Notes: generated by a model from the sequence alone, not told the origin. DNA of 44,112 nt from Streptomyces sp. SID9727 (GCF_010550605.1 NZ_JAAGNI010000294.1:1-44112), one strand, 5' to 3'. Positions 15,814-24,082 are shown, counted from the stretch's first letter. Made by a program: numbers and translations.

Positions 15814-16974
15814 GTGACTGAGCCCATTCTCACCCCAGACATCGCTGCGGACTCCCCGGTGCGACTCCACGCCCTCGCCGCCGAGGGACAGCCCGAGGTC
15901 ACCCCGGCGCTCAAGGAGCTGTACCGCGGCTTCGAACAGGAACTCCTCGTCCCGCTGTGGACCGAGATCGGCGACCTGATGCCCGCCCACCCGCACTCAC
16001 GAGCCGTCCCGCACCGGTGGCACTGGGAGAAGCTGCGGGAACTGGCCGCGCAGGCCGGCGACCTGGTCCCCGTGGGCCGCGGCGGCGAGCGCCGGGCCAT
16101 CGCGCTGGCCAACCCGTCCCTCGGGGGACGGCCCTTCGCCACACCGACGCTGTGGGCCGCCATCCAGTACCTGATGCCCGGCGAGGACGCCCCCGAGCAC
16201 CGGCACACCCAGCACGCCTTCCGCTTCGTCGTCGAGGGGTCGGGCGTGTGGACGGTCGTCGGCGGCGACCCGGTCCCGATGAACCGCGGCGACTTCCTGC
16301 CCCAGGCCGGCTGGAACTGGCACGCCCACCACAACGCCAGCAACGAGCCCATGGCCTGGATCGACGGCCTGGACATCCCCTTCCAGTACGTCACCGAGGC
16401 GCAGTTCTTCGAGTACGGCCGGGACGGGATCGGCGACGCCGAACGGATCACCCCCGAAAGGTCCCGCTCCGAGCGCCTGTGGGGACACCCCGGTCTGCGC
16501 CCGCTGTCGGCCGCCCCCGCCGCACCGGGCAGCCCGCTGCTGTCCTACAAGTGGCAGTACACCGACGCGGCCCTGCGCGACCAGCTCCTGCTGGAGAGGG
16601 AGGGCTACGGCGGCACCACCGAGCCCGGCCACGCCGCCGTGCGTTACGCCAACCCGCACGACGGATCGGACGTCCTGCCGACCGTCCGCGCCGAGTTCCA
16701 CCGCGTCGCCCGAGGCGCCGAGACCGTACCGGTGCGCGAGACCGGCTCGTCCGTCTACCAGGTCTTCGACGGCTCCGGCACGGTGACCGTGGGATCGGAG
16801 ACCTGGACGGTCACCCGCGGCGACCTCTTCGTCGTCCCGTCCTGGGAGCCGTTCTCCGCGAAGTCCGAGGCGGGGACCACCGACTCCGACTCCGGCGCCC
16901 TCGACCTGTTCCGCTTCTCCGACGCGCCCGTCTTCGAGGCGCTCAAGCTCGACCGTACCCAGAAGGACAGCTGA
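15814..16974 (+). CDS. Gentisate 1,2-dioxygenase
   Basis: The 386-residue bicupin opens gentisate to maleylpyruvate using Fe(II). The first cupin holds the metal ligands in APEHRHTQHAFRFVVEGSG (His129, His131) and GWNWHAHHNASNEPMAWID (His170, His172). The second cupin is recognisable at VYQVFDGSGTVTVGSE. The length and the sequence LDIPFQYVTEAQFFEYG are typical of the family. GTG 15814 is the preferred start because it directly precedes conserved-looking sequence; no strong ribosome site is visible, and upstream in-frame codons overlap the operator. It is the first gene of a tightly packed four-gene gentisate operon. Confidence 0.93.
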   Translation: MTEPILTPDIAADSPVRLHALAAEGQPEVTPALKELYRGFEQELLVPLWTEIGDLMPAHPHSRAVPHRWHWEKLRELAAQAGDLVPVGRGGERRAIALANPSLGGRPFATPTLWAAIQYLMPGEDAPEHRHTQHAFRFVVEGSGVWTVVGGDPVPMNRGDFLPQAGWNWHAHHNASNEPMAWIDGLDIPFQYVTEAQFFEYGRDGIGDAERITPERSRSERLWGHPGLRPLSAAPAAPGSPLLSYKWQYTDAALRDQLLLEREGYGGTTEPGHAAVRYANPHDGSDVLPTVRAEFHRVARGAETVPVRETGSSVYQVFDGSGTVTVGSETWTVTRGDLFVVPSWEPFSAKSEAGTTDSDSGALDLFRFSDAPVFEALKLDRTQKDS

Positions 16975-16976
16975 CC

Positions 16977-17804
16977 ATGAAGCTCGCCACCCTCCGCACC
17001 ACCGACGGCACCCGGGCCGTCCGCCTCGACGGCGACACCCTCGTCGACCTCGGTCACACCGACCTGGGCGAGCTGTTCGCCGAGGACGGCTGGCAGCACC
17101 GGGCCGCCACCGCGTCCGGCGCCACCTACCCGGCCGAAGGCGCCGACTTCGCACCGGTGGTCCCGCGCCCCTCCAAGATCGTCTGTGTCGGCCACAACTA
17201 CACCAACCACATCAAGGAGATGGGCCGGGACCTGCCGGCCCACCCGACCCTCTTCCCGAAGTTCGCCGACACCCTGATCGGCGCGTACGACGACATCGCC
17301 AAGCCGCCCGAGACCGACGCCCTCGACTGGGAGGTCGAGCTGGCCGTCGTCATCGGCAAGCAGGTGCGCCGCGCCGACGAGCAGCAGGCCGCCGACGCCA
17401 TCGCCGGTTTCACCGTCATGAACGACATCTCGGCGCGCGACTGGCAGTTCCGCACCATCGAGTGGACGCAGGGCAAGATCTGGGAGGCGTCCACCCCGGT
17501 CGGCCCCTACGTCGTCACCCCCGACGAGGTCGGCGGCGTCCGCCCCGCCCTGCGGGTGAGGACGGTCGTCGACGGCGAGGTCATGCAACAGGACGACACC
17601 GGCACGCTGCTGTTCGACCCGGTGTTCCTCGTGCGGTACATCTCCACGGTCATCACCCTGCGGCCCGGTGACATCATCGCCACCGGCACCCCGGCCGGCG
17701 TCGGCAACGCCCGTGACCCCAAGGTCTTCCTCCTCCCCGGTCAGACCGTGGTCACCGAGATCAGCGGGCTGGGCGCCTGCGCCAACAAGGTGGCCGAAGG
17801 ATGA
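16977..17804 (+). CDS. Fumarylpyruvate hydrolase (fumarylacetoacetase family)
   Basis: The 275-residue protein has the FAH catalytic fold: VCVGHNYTNHIKEMG, the metal-binding Glu pair in DWEVELAVVIGK, and Asp in MNDISARDWQFR, followed by IATGTPAGVGNARDP. In a gentisate operon with maleylpyruvate isomerase its job is to split fumarylpyruvate into fumarate and pyruvate. ATG 16977 lies two bases after the stop of the dioxygenase gene, and its last four bases overlap the start of the isomerase gene (ATGA). The N-terminal 70 residues form the small FAH_N-like domain. Confidence 0.92.
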   Translation: MKLATLRTTDGTRAVRLDGDTLVDLGHTDLGELFAEDGWQHRAATASGATYPAEGADFAPVVPRPSKIVCVGHNYTNHIKEMGRDLPAHPTLFPKFADTLIGAYDDIAKPPETDALDWEVELAVVIGKQVRRADEQQAADAIAGFTVMNDISARDWQFRTIEWTQGKIWEASTPVGPYVVTPDEVGGVRPALRVRTVVDGEVMQQDDTGTLLFDPVFLVRYISTVITLRPGDIIATGTPAGVGNARDPKVFLLPGQTVVTEISGLGACANKVAEG

Positions 17805-18436
17805 ACACCACCCCCCGGACCCACGCCGACGCCCGCGCCTGGGCCCGCACCGGCACCGAGCTGATGCTCGACGCCGTCGCGGGCCTCGACGAGAGCGGCT
17901 TCCAGGCCCCCAGCACGCTGCCCGACTGGACGCGCGGCCACCTCGTGGCGCACGTCGCCGCCAACGCCGACGCCCTGTGCAACCTGGTCCACTGGGCGGC
18001 CACCGGCGAGGAGACCCCCATGTACGCCTCCGCCGAGGAGCGCGCCGCCGGCATCGCCGAGGGGGCCACCCTGACGGGCGACGAACTGCGCTCCTGGCTG
18101 GCGTCCTCCGCGCACAAGCTGGCGGCGGGCCTCGACGGCCTCACCGACGAGCAGTGGCGGAACGAGGTCGTCACCGCGCAGGGCCGCACCGTGCCCGCCG
18201 CCGAGCTGCCCTGGATGCGCGCCCGCGAGGTGTGCGTCCACGCCACCGACCTCGGCACCGGTGCCGTCACCTTCGCCGACCTGCCGAAGGGCTTCCTCGC
18301 CTCGCTCGTGGAGGAGATCCGCGCCGGGCGCGGGCTGACCGGACTGCCCGAAGGTCCGCTGCCCGAGGTCGCAGCCTGGCTCACCGGCCGCCCCCACCCA
18401 CTCACCGATGTCCCCGAACTCGGCCCCTGGCTCTGA
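17801..18436 (+). CDS. Maleylpyruvate isomerase, mycothiol-dependent type
   Basis: The 211-residue protein belongs to the DinB-like maleylpyruvate isomerase family of actinobacteria, which uses mycothiol rather than glutathione to convert maleylpyruvate to fumarylpyruvate. The metal-binding His residues lie in RGHLVAHVAANADAL (about residues 46-60) and in WMRAREVCVHATDLG (about 144-158). The start overlaps the previous stop (ATGA), so it is co-translated. Position between the hydrolase and hydroxylase genes completes the gentisate pathway to central metabolites. Confidence 0.92.
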   Translation: MNTTPRTHADARAWARTGTELMLDAVAGLDESGFQAPSTLPDWTRGHLVAHVAANADALCNLVHWAATGEETPMYASAEERAAGIAEGATLTGDELRSWLASSAHKLAAGLDGLTDEQWRNEVVTAQGRTVPAAELPWMRAREVCVHATDLGTGAVTFADLPKGFLASLVEEIRAGRGLTGLPEGPLPEVAAWLTGRPHPLTDVPELGPWL

Positions 18437-18448
18437 GAGGTCAGTCCC

Positions 18449-19717
18449 ATGTCCCAACCTGATGTGATCGTCGCCGGCGGTGGCCTCGGCGGCCTCGGCG
18501 CGGCGCTCTCGCTGACCCGCCAGGGCCTCGCCGTCCGCGTGCTGGAGAGCGCCCCCGCCTTCGGCGAGGTCGGCGCGGGCATCCAGCTCGCCCCCAACTG
18601 CACCCGTATCCTCGACGACTACGGCCTGTTGCACGAGGCCATACGCCTCGGTGTGCTCCCGGACGCGATGGTCATGCGCGACGCGGTCGACGGCGAAGAG
18701 CTGACCCGGCTCGACCTGCGCGACCTGGAGAAGCGCTACGGCTACCCGTACCTGGTCATCCACCGCAGCGACCTGCACGGCCTCCTCCTGCGGGCCTGCG
18801 AGCGCGCGGGGGTGGAGCTGGTCACCGACGCGCGCGTGACGGCGTTCGAGAACACCGCGGACGGCGCCCGCGTGACCCTCGCCTCCGGTGCGACCCACCG
18901 GGCGGGGCTGGTGATCGCTGCCGACGGCCTGCACTCCGTCGCCCGGAAACTGTTCGTCGACGACCGGCCCGTCTCCTCGGCGTACGTGGCCTACCGTGGC
19001 ACCGTCCCCGCCGAGCGGCCGCGCGTGCGCTCCGCCGACCTGGGCGAGGTCGGCGTGTACGTCGGCCCCCGCTGCCACTTCGTCCACTACGGCCTGCGCG
19101 GCGGCGAACTCCTCAACCAGGTCGCCGTCTTCGAGTCGCCCAAGGCGCTGGCCGGGCAGGAGGACTGGGGCACGCCCGACGAACTGGACGCGGCCTTCGC
19201 CCGGACGTGCGACTTCGTCCGGGACGGGCTGCCCTTCATGTGGCGCGAGAAGTGGTGGCGGATGTTCGACCGCGAACCGCTCTTGAACTGGGTCCAGGGC
19301 CGGATCGCCCTGCTCGGCGACTCCGCCCACCCGCCGCTCCAGTACATCGCCCAAGGCGCGATCATGGCCATCGAGGACGGCTGGGTGCTGGGCGAGCACG
19401 TCGCTCGCCACAAGGCCCCCGACGGCACGGTCGACTGGAGCGCCGCGCTCGCCGCGTACGAGGCGGTCCGCCCCGAGCACTGCCGCCGGGTGCTGACCAC
19501 ATCGCGAGCATGGGGCGAGCTGTGGCACCTCGACGGCCCCGACCGCGAGCGGCGCAACGTCCTGCTGCGGGCCCGCGACGCCTACGACTACTCGTTCACC
19601 GACTGGCTGTACGGTCCGACCGCGCTGACACCGGACCAGGAACCGGAGATGTTCACCCCGATTCCGCTGTCCTCGGTGTCCCTCGGCGAAGCGGCGCTCC
19701 CGAGGGGCACGACGTGA
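18449..19717 (+). CDS. 3-Hydroxybenzoate 6-hydroxylase-like FAD monooxygenase
   Basis: The 422-residue single-component flavoprotein has VAGGGLGGLGAALSLT (FAD), the DG motif in VIAADGLHSVARKLF and RIALLGDSAHPPLQYIAQGA. This set and the length match 3-hydroxybenzoate 6-hydroxylases and related salicylate 5-hydroxylase-type enzymes, which make gentisate. It starts 12 bases after the isomerase gene with GAGAGG upstream. As last gene of the operon it supplies gentisate to the first. The choice between 3-hydroxybenzoate and salicylate as substrate is not readable, and it bears on what the upper operon feeds in. Confidence 0.87.
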   Translation: MSQPDVIVAGGGLGGLGAALSLTRQGLAVRVLESAPAFGEVGAGIQLAPNCTRILDDYGLLHEAIRLGVLPDAMVMRDAVDGEELTRLDLRDLEKRYGYPYLVIHRSDLHGLLLRACERAGVELVTDARVTAFENTADGARVTLASGATHRAGLVIAADGLHSVARKLFVDDRPVSSAYVAYRGTVPAERPRVRSADLGEVGVYVGPRCHFVHYGLRGGELLNQVAVFESPKALAGQEDWGTPDELDAAFARTCDFVRDGLPFMWREKWWRMFDREPLLNWVQGRIALLGDSAHPPLQYIAQGAIMAIEDGWVLGEHVARHKAPDGTVDWSAALAAYEAVRPEHCRRVLTTSRAWGELWHLDGPDRERRNVLLRARDAYDYSFTDWLYGPTALTPDQEPEMFTPIPLSSVSLGEAALPRGTT

Positions 19718-19759
19718 CCCCGCCCGGCACCGAGGCGGCGGCCGGCACGTGAGCGACGG

Positions 19760-19799
19760 GTGGGGGCCGGTTCCGGAGATATCCGGAACCGGCCCCCAC
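19760..19799. terminator. 18-bp perfect hairpin ending the gentisate operon
   Basis: Arms 19760-19777 and 19782-19799 pair perfectly around a GATA loop. The core 19764-19795 matches 10346-10377 at 29 of 32 bases, including a compensatory pair change, so both belong to one hairpin family. Confidence 0.9.
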
Positions 19800-19828
19800 G
19801 GCGGAGTGCGCGATGTGGTGCGACCCCT

Positions 19829-19864
19829 CCGACACCCCCGGACGGCAGCGTTAGGCTGTCGATC
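19829..19864 (+). promoter_or_regulatory. Leaderless-type promoter of AAA+ gene
   Basis: CCGACA (19829-19834) and TAGGCT (19852-19857) are 17 bases apart. TAGGCT ends 7 bases before the ATG, so transcription would begin at or next to the start codon. No ribosome site is present, which agrees with a leaderless message. Confidence 0.6.
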
Positions 19865-21100
19865 ATGCCGGACAGCTCCCCCCTCATACAGAGCATGCGG
19901 GCCGCGGTCGCCGCCGCGCCCGCCGATGTACCCCTGCGCCTGCACCTGGCCCACCTTCTCCTGGATGCGGGCCGAGCGGATGAGGCCGTGGCCGAGGCGG
20001 CCGTGGCCCTTCAGCACGCGCCCGCCGACGCGCAGGCCCGGGAGTTGATGGTCCGGGCGATGGGCCTGGCGCCCTCACCGGCCGCGCCGCCGGCCCGTGA
20101 GGGGACCGGGTTCGACTGGAAGGCGGCCGAGGAACAGGTCGGTGACGCGGTGCCACCGCGGTTCGTGGAGACTCCGGCTCGCGTGGACGGCCAGGACGAC
20201 GCGGGGGACACGGCGGCGTGGGACGTCGAGGAGCCCGGCGCGCTGAGGCTGGCGGACGTCGGCGGGATGCACGAGGTGAAGGACCGGCTGGAGGCCGCCT
20301 TCCTGGCCCCGCTGCGCAACCCGGAGTTGCGCAAGCTGTACGGCAAGAGCCTGCGAGGCGGCCTGCTTCTGTACGGTCCGCCCGGCTGCGGCAAGACGTT
20401 CATCGCACGGGCCGTGGCAGGTGAGCTCGGCGCGTCGTTCCTGTCGGTATCGGTGAACGACGTGCTCGACATGTGGATCGGCAACTCCGAGCGCAACATG
20501 CACGAGATCTTCGAGACCGCCCGCCGCCAGGCACCATGCGTGGTCTTCCTGGACGAGCTGGACGCCCTGGGAGCCAAGCGCAGCCGCACCGCGCACAGCG
20601 GCATGCGCAACGCGGTCGCCCAGTTGCTCACCGAGCTGGACGGCATCGACTCGACGGCGAACGAAGGGGTGTTTGTACTCGCCGCCACCAACGTCCCCTG
20701 GGACGTGGACAACGCCCTGCGCCGCCCCGGCCGGCTGGACCGCACGATCCTCGTCCTGCCGCCCGACGGGCCCGCCCGGGAAGCGATCCTCCGCTACCAC
20801 CTGCGGGACCGGCCCATCGAAGGTGTCGACCTGGGCAAGCTCGTCAAGGTCACCGACGGCTTGTCCGGCGCCGACCTCGCCCACCTCTGCGAGTCGGCGG
20901 CGGAACGCGCGCTGCTGGACTCGGCGCGTACCGGCAGCGTACGGATGATCGGCATGAAGGACCTGCTCACCGCCGCGAAGGACGTCGTACCGTCCGCCGA
21001 ACCGTGGTTCGCCTCCGCGCGGAACGTCGCCATGTTCGCCAACGAGGGCGGGACGTACGACGATCTGGTGGCTTACCTGAAGAAGAGGCGCATGCTGTGA
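19865..21100 (+). CDS. AAA+ ATPase with N-terminal TPR-like helices
   Basis: The 411-residue protein has an N-terminal helical, TPR-like segment (LRLHLAHLLLDAGRADEAV, residues 20-55), a variable linker, then one Cdc48/FtsH-type AAA module: GGMHEVKDRLEAAFLAPLRN, Walker A GPPGCGKT (Lys177), pore-loop region DVLDMWIGNSERN, Walker B VVFLDELDAL (Asp230, Glu231), sensor AATNVPWD and the arginine region RRPGRLDRTI. It probably remodels a protein partner. Its stop overlaps the GTG start of a TPR membrane protein (GTGA), so the two likely work together at the membrane. I cannot name the substrate. Confidence 0.88.
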   Translation: MPDSSPLIQSMRAAVAAAPADVPLRLHLAHLLLDAGRADEAVAEAAVALQHAPADAQARELMVRAMGLAPSPAAPPAREGTGFDWKAAEEQVGDAVPPRFVETPARVDGQDDAGDTAAWDVEEPGALRLADVGGMHEVKDRLEAAFLAPLRNPELRKLYGKSLRGGLLLYGPPGCGKTFIARAVAGELGASFLSVSVNDVLDMWIGNSERNMHEIFETARRQAPCVVFLDELDALGAKRSRTAHSGMRNAVAQLLTELDGIDSTANEGVFVLAATNVPWDVDNALRRPGRLDRTILVLPPDGPAREAILRYHLRDRPIEGVDLGKLVKVTDGLSGADLAHLCESAAERALLDSARTGSVRMIGMKDLLTAAKDVVPSAEPWFASARNVAMFANEGGTYDDLVAYLKKRRML

Positions 21101-22218
21101 CCGCCGCTCTGCACCCCGCCGTCGAGCGGGCCGGTCTGCTCATCGAACTCAAGCGGTACGACGAGGCCAGGGACGTACTGGTGCAGCGGCTGGCGGACGA
21201 CCCCGAGGACATCCGCGCCTGGACCAGGCTCGCCTCCGCCCATCTCGGGGAACGGCCCAACGGTCCCAAGGCGCTTGAGGCGACCGAACGGGCGCTCGCT
21301 CTGGACCCCGAGGACACCGGCGCGCTCACCATGCACGCACACGCCCTGCGCCACTCGGGACGCTTCCCCGAGACCGAGGGCGTCCTGCGCGAGGTGATAC
21401 GCCTGGCCCCCGACCACTGGCACGGCTACGCCCTGCTGGCCGACTGGGTATGGCGCTTGAGGGTTTGGGCCTCGCAGCCGAATGGCGGCCAGCTCGAACG
21501 CGAGGTCCTGCTCACCGCCCTGAGGGAAGCGGACCTCATCGCCCAAGAGGCCATCCGCCTGGGCCCCGAGGAGGTCTACGCGTACGAAGTGGCGCGGCTC
21601 ATCGCCGACATGGGCGGAGACACGGCCGCTGCCGCCCGGCTGGACGAGACCATCCTCCGGCTCGACCCGCACAACGAGATCGCGCTGACCCGCCACACGA
21701 AGCGGCAGGCCACCGCCCCCGGCGTGAAGGCAGCGCAGGCGGCCGCCCTCTACGCCGACGCGCTGGCCACCACGCCCGGTTCGGCGACGATGCGGCAGGG
21801 TCTGGACCACGCCTCGTACCGCCTGCTGCGCGGCATCCGCTGGCTGGCCCTTCTCTGTCTCGCCCTCGCCGCCACGGGCATCGACCTGTTTCCCACCGAG
21901 GACGAGGTACAGCGCGAACTTCCTCTCGCCCTGGGCCAGCGTCTCTGGGACCTCGTCCCCATGGCCGCGATCTGGGCCCTCGGAGCCCTGCTGCGTTACC
22001 GCCGCCTGCGGGCCGGCGTCCGCGTCAACCTCCACTCGCTGATCCGGCGCCGCGCCTGGCCCCGCGTGGTGCTGGCGCAGGCGGCGTGGGCGATGCTCAT
22101 GGCTCTGCTGATCACTCAGATCCCCTGGACGGACCGCGCCGCGCCGACCGCCCTGTTCTGGGCGGGCCTGGTACCTACTGCGGCGACCCTGTGGTTCGAC
22201 CGCAGAAAGGTAAGCTGA
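21097..22218 (+). CDS. TPR protein with C-terminal membrane region
   Basis: The 373-residue protein begins with about five TPR-type helix pairs (LIELKRYDEARDVLVQRLAD; ALEATERALALDPEDTGALT; DLIAQEAIRLGPEEVYAYEV) over residues 10-225. Four hydrophobic segments follow (GIRWLALLCLALAATGIDLF; LVPMAAIWALGALL; VLAQAAWAMLMALLITQI; ALFWAGLVPTAATLW), so it is a membrane protein with a large cytoplasmic TPR part. The GTG start overlaps the stop of the AAA+ gene. The TPR domain probably recruits the ATPase or its client to the membrane. Function is otherwise unknown. Confidence 0.85.
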   Translation: MTAALHPAVERAGLLIELKRYDEARDVLVQRLADDPEDIRAWTRLASAHLGERPNGPKALEATERALALDPEDTGALTMHAHALRHSGRFPETEGVLREVIRLAPDHWHGYALLADWVWRLRVWASQPNGGQLEREVLLTALREADLIAQEAIRLGPEEVYAYEVARLIADMGGDTAAAARLDETILRLDPHNEIALTRHTKRQATAPGVKAAQAAALYADALATTPGSATMRQGLDHASYRLLRGIRWLALLCLALAATGIDLFPTEDEVQRELPLALGQRLWDLVPMAAIWALGALLRYRRLRAGVRVNLHSLIRRRAWPRVVLAQAAWAMLMALLITQIPWTDRAAPTALFWAGLVPTAATLWFDRRKVS

Positions 22219-22307
22219 GCGTCCTTCGAGCCAGTCGCGCGAAAGTCGAGCCAGCCGCACGGAAGACAGGGGCGAGCACGGCATTGTTTCCGGATAGGGA
22301 GCCCAGG

Positions 22308-22898
22308 GTGTTCCTCTTCGATCTCGGTGGTGTCGTCTGTCGCTTTCACCGTGAGCGGCGGCTGGAACTTCTCGGCGCCGCCTGCGGGCTCTCCGCGCGG
22401 CGCGTCGAGTCGGAGCTGTACGGCTCCGGGCTGATCGCGGCCTGGGACCGGGGCCAGGGGAGTGCCGACGACATCGAGCGGGTGATCCGGCGGCGCCTCG
22501 GGTTCGCGGGTACGGCCGGGGAGCTGCGCCGCATCTGGTGCGAGGCGTTCGAGCCCGACCCCGAGGTCCTGGCCGCGGCCGACCTCGTACGGGGCCGGCC
22601 GACGGCCCTGTTCACGGACAACGACGCGTTGCTGCGCGCCGGGCTCCCCGAGAGGCTGCCCGAGGTGGCCGACCGCTTCGACGTGCTCGCCTTCTCGTGC
22701 GCGCTCGGTGCGACCAAGCCCGCCGGGGAAGCCTTCGCGGGCGCGCTCGGGCTGCTCGGGGCCACCGCCGGGGAGGCGTTCTTCGTGGACGACCGGGAGG
22801 CCAATGTCCGGGCCGCCCGCGAACTCGGTCTCACCGCTGTGCTCTTCGAGGGCGGTGCGGCGCTCCGGCAGACGCTGGAACGGCTGCTCGCAGGCTGA
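22308..22898 (+). CDS. HAD-superfamily hydrolase
   Basis: The 196-residue protein has motif I FLFDLGGVV (Asp5; the second Asp is Gly, as in the YihX/epoxide hydrolase-like branch), motif II ALFTDND, motif III Lys in LGATKPAG and motif IV FFVDDREANV. An alpha-helical cap lies between motifs I and II. It is probably a small-molecule phosphatase or dehalogenase-type hydrolase in the cytoplasm. GTG 22308 is chosen for GGGAG 6 bases upstream of GG-GTG; TTG 22284 is a possible longer start. It follows the TPR gene in the same direction by 89 bases, but no functional link is evident. Confidence 0.85.
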   Translation: MFLFDLGGVVCRFHRERRLELLGAACGLSARRVESELYGSGLIAAWDRGQGSADDIERVIRRRLGFAGTAGELRRIWCEAFEPDPEVLAAADLVRGRPTALFTDNDALLRAGLPERLPEVADRFDVLAFSCALGATKPAGEAFAGALGLLGATAGEAFFVDDREANVRAARELGLTAVLFEGGAALRQTLERLLAG

Positions 22899-22908
22899 GC
22901 CGCGGGCC

Positions 22909-23286
22909 TCACCACACCCCGTCGCGCCCGCCCGACCCCTCCGTGGACTCGCGCAGCACCAGGCGGTGCGCCACCACCCGGTCCTGAGGGTGCTCCGCGG
23001 CCGGGCCGTCCGCCTCGTCCGGGCGGCGCGCGGCCTCCTCGATCCGGCGCAGCAGCAGCTCCACCGCGACCCGGGCCACCGCCTCCGTGTCCGGGGCGAC
23101 CGTGCTCAGGGACGGCACGCCGAAGCGGCCGCCCTCCACGTCGTCGAAGCCGATCACCGCGACGTCCTCGGGTACCCGTGCCCCGTAACCGTGCAGCGCG
23201 CGCAGCGCACCCAGCGCCAGCTGGTCGTTCAGGCAGAGCAAGGCGTCCGGCCGCACGCCGGAGGCCAGCACCCGGCGGACCGCGCC
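22909..23286 (-). pseudogene. C-terminal remnant of a LacI-family regulator
   Basis: About 125 codons encode the end of a LacI/GalR sensor domain: AVRRVLASGVRPDALLCLND, VPEDVAVIGFDDVEGGRFGV and a terminal VVAHRLVLRESTEG. The family length is about 340 residues, so the DNA-binding domain and half the sensor are missing. At about 23286 LacI-like sequence stops and runs directly into the remnant of a secreted beta-propeller enzyme. The simplest explanation is a deletion that joined two genes. No start codon with a ribosome site is seen at the junction, so the remnant is probably not made as a functional repressor. Confidence 0.85.
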
Positions 23287-23830
23287 GAGACCTGCACGGG
23301 GGCCTGGATCTCGTACCACGGGCCGGTGCCGTTCTCCGTGTTGGCGAGGATCGTGCGCCCGCTGTCGGAGGCGGGCGTGCCGTCCCGGTTCTGGAGCTGC
23401 TGGCCGGTCAGGAGGAGCCGGCCGTTCGCCCCACCGCCGGGCGTGGGCGCCCAGGCGATGGCGGGCGCGGCGCGGAAGTACGTGCCCCGTCCACGGTCTC
23501 CGGGCGGTAGCCCAGCGAGACGGGGGCGCCCCAGTTCCCCGTCGGGGGAGGTCCGGTAGTGCACGACGCACTGGTACTGGCCGCCCGGATTGCAGATCTC
23601 GTAGCTCATGAAGTACGTGCCGTTCGGCAGCCGGCGCACCATGGGCATCCCCGGCCGGTCCGGCTCCCAGGAGCTGGCGACGGTGTTGCGGCGGACGCCG
23701 GGGCGAAGGACAGGCCGATGACGGCGGCCAGGACGGGGGCGACAGCGCGGGCCGCCCAGCGGGCGAGGCGGCCGGTCGGAGCGGGGGAGGGGCGGGGTGC
23801 GGGTCCGGGGGTCGGCGCAAGGAGGGCACA
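23287..23830 (-). pseudogene. Frameshifted, truncated secreted beta-propeller (sialidase/GH93-like) gene
   Basis: A GTG at 23830 with AAAGGA upstream marks the old start. A signal peptide (RWAARAVAPVLAAVIGLSFA) follows in another frame. The enzyme part then appears in a third frame: VRRLPNGTYFMSYEICNPGG and YFRAAPAIAWAPTPGG. Between them SPDGE should continue as WGAPVSLGYRPETVDG, but that piece is one frame over and returns at GTYFRAAP, so a pair of compensating indels lies near 23535 and 23487. The sequence stops after WYEIQAPV at the junction with the LacI remnant. At least four frame changes and the truncation make it non-functional. The family call rests on short motifs of sialidase-fold arabinanase-like proteins. 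Confidence 0.8.
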
Positions 23831-23908
23831 GGCGTCCTTTCTCGGGGGCGCGAAGGCGTGGGGGGTGGCCGAGAGGGGCTGCTGGCGGCGAAACAGCAGG
23901 GCCGGATG

Positions 23909-23920
23909 TACATCGATGTA
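23909..23920. promoter_or_regulatory. Orphan 12-bp palindrome, LacI-operator-like
   Basis: TACATCGATGTA is a perfect palindrome centred on CG and flanked as TGTACATCGATGTAAACA, which fits LacI/GalR operators. It lies about 80 bases upstream of the dead secreted-enzyme gene and was probably the site of the now broken LacI regulator. Confidence 0.5.
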
Positions 23921-24082
23921 AACAGGGCGTACGGCTACGCGTCGCAGGGGAGGCGGGCCGAATGGCCCGCGCAGGGCGGTCGGTGTGCACGGGGGAGTGC
24001 CGGCGGAGTACCGGGCCGGGGTGAGGCATCGAATGAACGTCTGGTTACCATATGAGCGCCGCCTAGCTCGAAAGATAAACCT

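Noticed and set aside
10413..19717. Aromatic cluster as part of an antibiotic biosynthetic gene cluster
   Set aside because: No synthase, NRPS, PKS, prenyltransferase or exporter genes are present; the enzymes form a catabolic set.
17741..20017. 758-codon minus-strand frame opposite the gentisate genes
   Set aside because: It has no motif and overlaps four recognisable plus-strand genes and a terminator. It is an antisense shadow.
22909..23830. Intact regulator or secreted enzyme at this locus
   Set aside because: Motifs lie in different frames and stop at an internal junction; no single frame carries either full domain set.
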